A stretch of DNA of 27,000 nucleotides from Euprymna scolopes (taxonomy: Eukaryota > Mollusca > Cephalopoda > Sepiida > Sepiolidae), in the NCBI GenBank assembly GCA_024364805.1, contig CM044501.1:111204642-111231641 (forward strand), written 5' to 3'. The position numbers were made by a program, and so were the translations under genes. Below the pieces are notes generated by a model, which was not told the DNA's origin, made no database searches, and saw nothing but the letters and a program-made list of their open reading frames with translations. This document shows positions 26,785-27,000 of this stretch, one piece after another (the first letter of the stretch is position 1; each line of letters opens with the position of its first letter).

Positions 26785-27000
26785 CTAGTGAGGGTGCCCA
26801 GCGTTACCAGGGTGTTTTGAAAAAAAAAAAAAAAATTTTTAATAGGCAGGTAGGTTCAAACCCGAAGCCTTGAAGTGTGAAAGAAAACGTGACATCTTAC
26901 CGTGACGCTAAGAGGGCAGAGAAGTGAGAATCGTTGAAATTAAATGATAAAAAGTTAAGTGAATGAGTTGGTTGGTTGGTTGGTTGTTTTTGTTTTACGG
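26785..27000 (-). mobile_element. Helitron-like element, tandem unit 2 (runs off the window)
   Basis: The minus-strand end is CACCCTGGTAACGCTGGG, then a short spacer and CTAG (26788-26785), followed at once by TC of unit 1. The tRNA-like block recurs at 26846-26920: A-box region TAGCGTCACGGTAAGATGTC and B box GGGTTTGAACC on the minus strand. A GGTT run (26969-26984) lies near the window end. Confidence 0.5.

Larger units (their letters stand above)
21330..27000 (+). other. Intron following the 14-3-3 exon
   Basis: No frame with the next 14-3-3 segment (around [20 protein letters not shown]) is found up to the window's end, so this intron exceeds 5.6 kb. It contains the repeats listed separately. 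21330-21841 shows only AT-rich DNA, a TA run near 21466-21486 and a short CA run near 21704-21719. Confidence 0.8.

Overview
The window is intronic DNA of an animal, most likely a cephalopod mollusc. It holds one recognisable host exon, at 21200-21323 on the plus strand. This is the third coding exon of a 14-3-3 zeta/beta-type gene, with a polypyrimidine tract and AG before it and GTGAGT after it. No other exon of that gene is visible, so the intron before it exceeds 21 kb and the one after it exceeds 5.6 kb. The cephalopod assignment is inference. It rests on AT-rich DNA with very long introns and on a degenerate 'ATGCTGGCATG' repeat near 16050 that I remember as typical of octopus and squid sequence.

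The introns are a graveyard of transposable elements and satellites. From the left: a decayed Tc1-like transposase (480-1175, minus); a LINE reverse-transcriptase tail (2455-2830, plus); a 26-unit, 34-bp minisatellite (3447-4290) beside a pogo-like inverted-repeat element; a fold-back element enclosing a tRNA-like head (5012-5352); LINE 3' ends at 6310, 16155 and 17310; Helitron-like elements at 3429, 7061, 7424-8414, 11031-12085, 13795 and 26201-27000; hAT-like elements at 8411-8861 and 22568; a candidate solo LTR (17689-18279); a nearly complete 1292-bp mariner (19412-20703, minus) 500 bp before the 14-3-3 exon; and a second, decayed mariner (22125-22567). A 105-N assembly gap between poly-T runs lies at 12992-13096.

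The most unusual content is a short repeat family seen six times: 2086, 9374, 11196 and, on the minus strand, 14570, 19080 and 26525. Its head matches the 5' part of U2 snRNA, including the branch-site recognition region. Several copies share a roughly 170-bp body ending in GTGGGGAGGCAAATAAATAGG. In five copies the U2 segment is followed by its own inverted complement, giving a conserved hairpin, and one locus has two U2 heads in tandem. Two arrays of Helitron-like elements also join end to end with a direct CTAG|TC (or diverged) junction.

The mobile elements encode nothing that appears to work with the host gene. Apart from splicing signals no regulation can be read. Opposed copies of the LINE tails and U2 repeats could fold into double-stranded RNA in the pre-mRNA.
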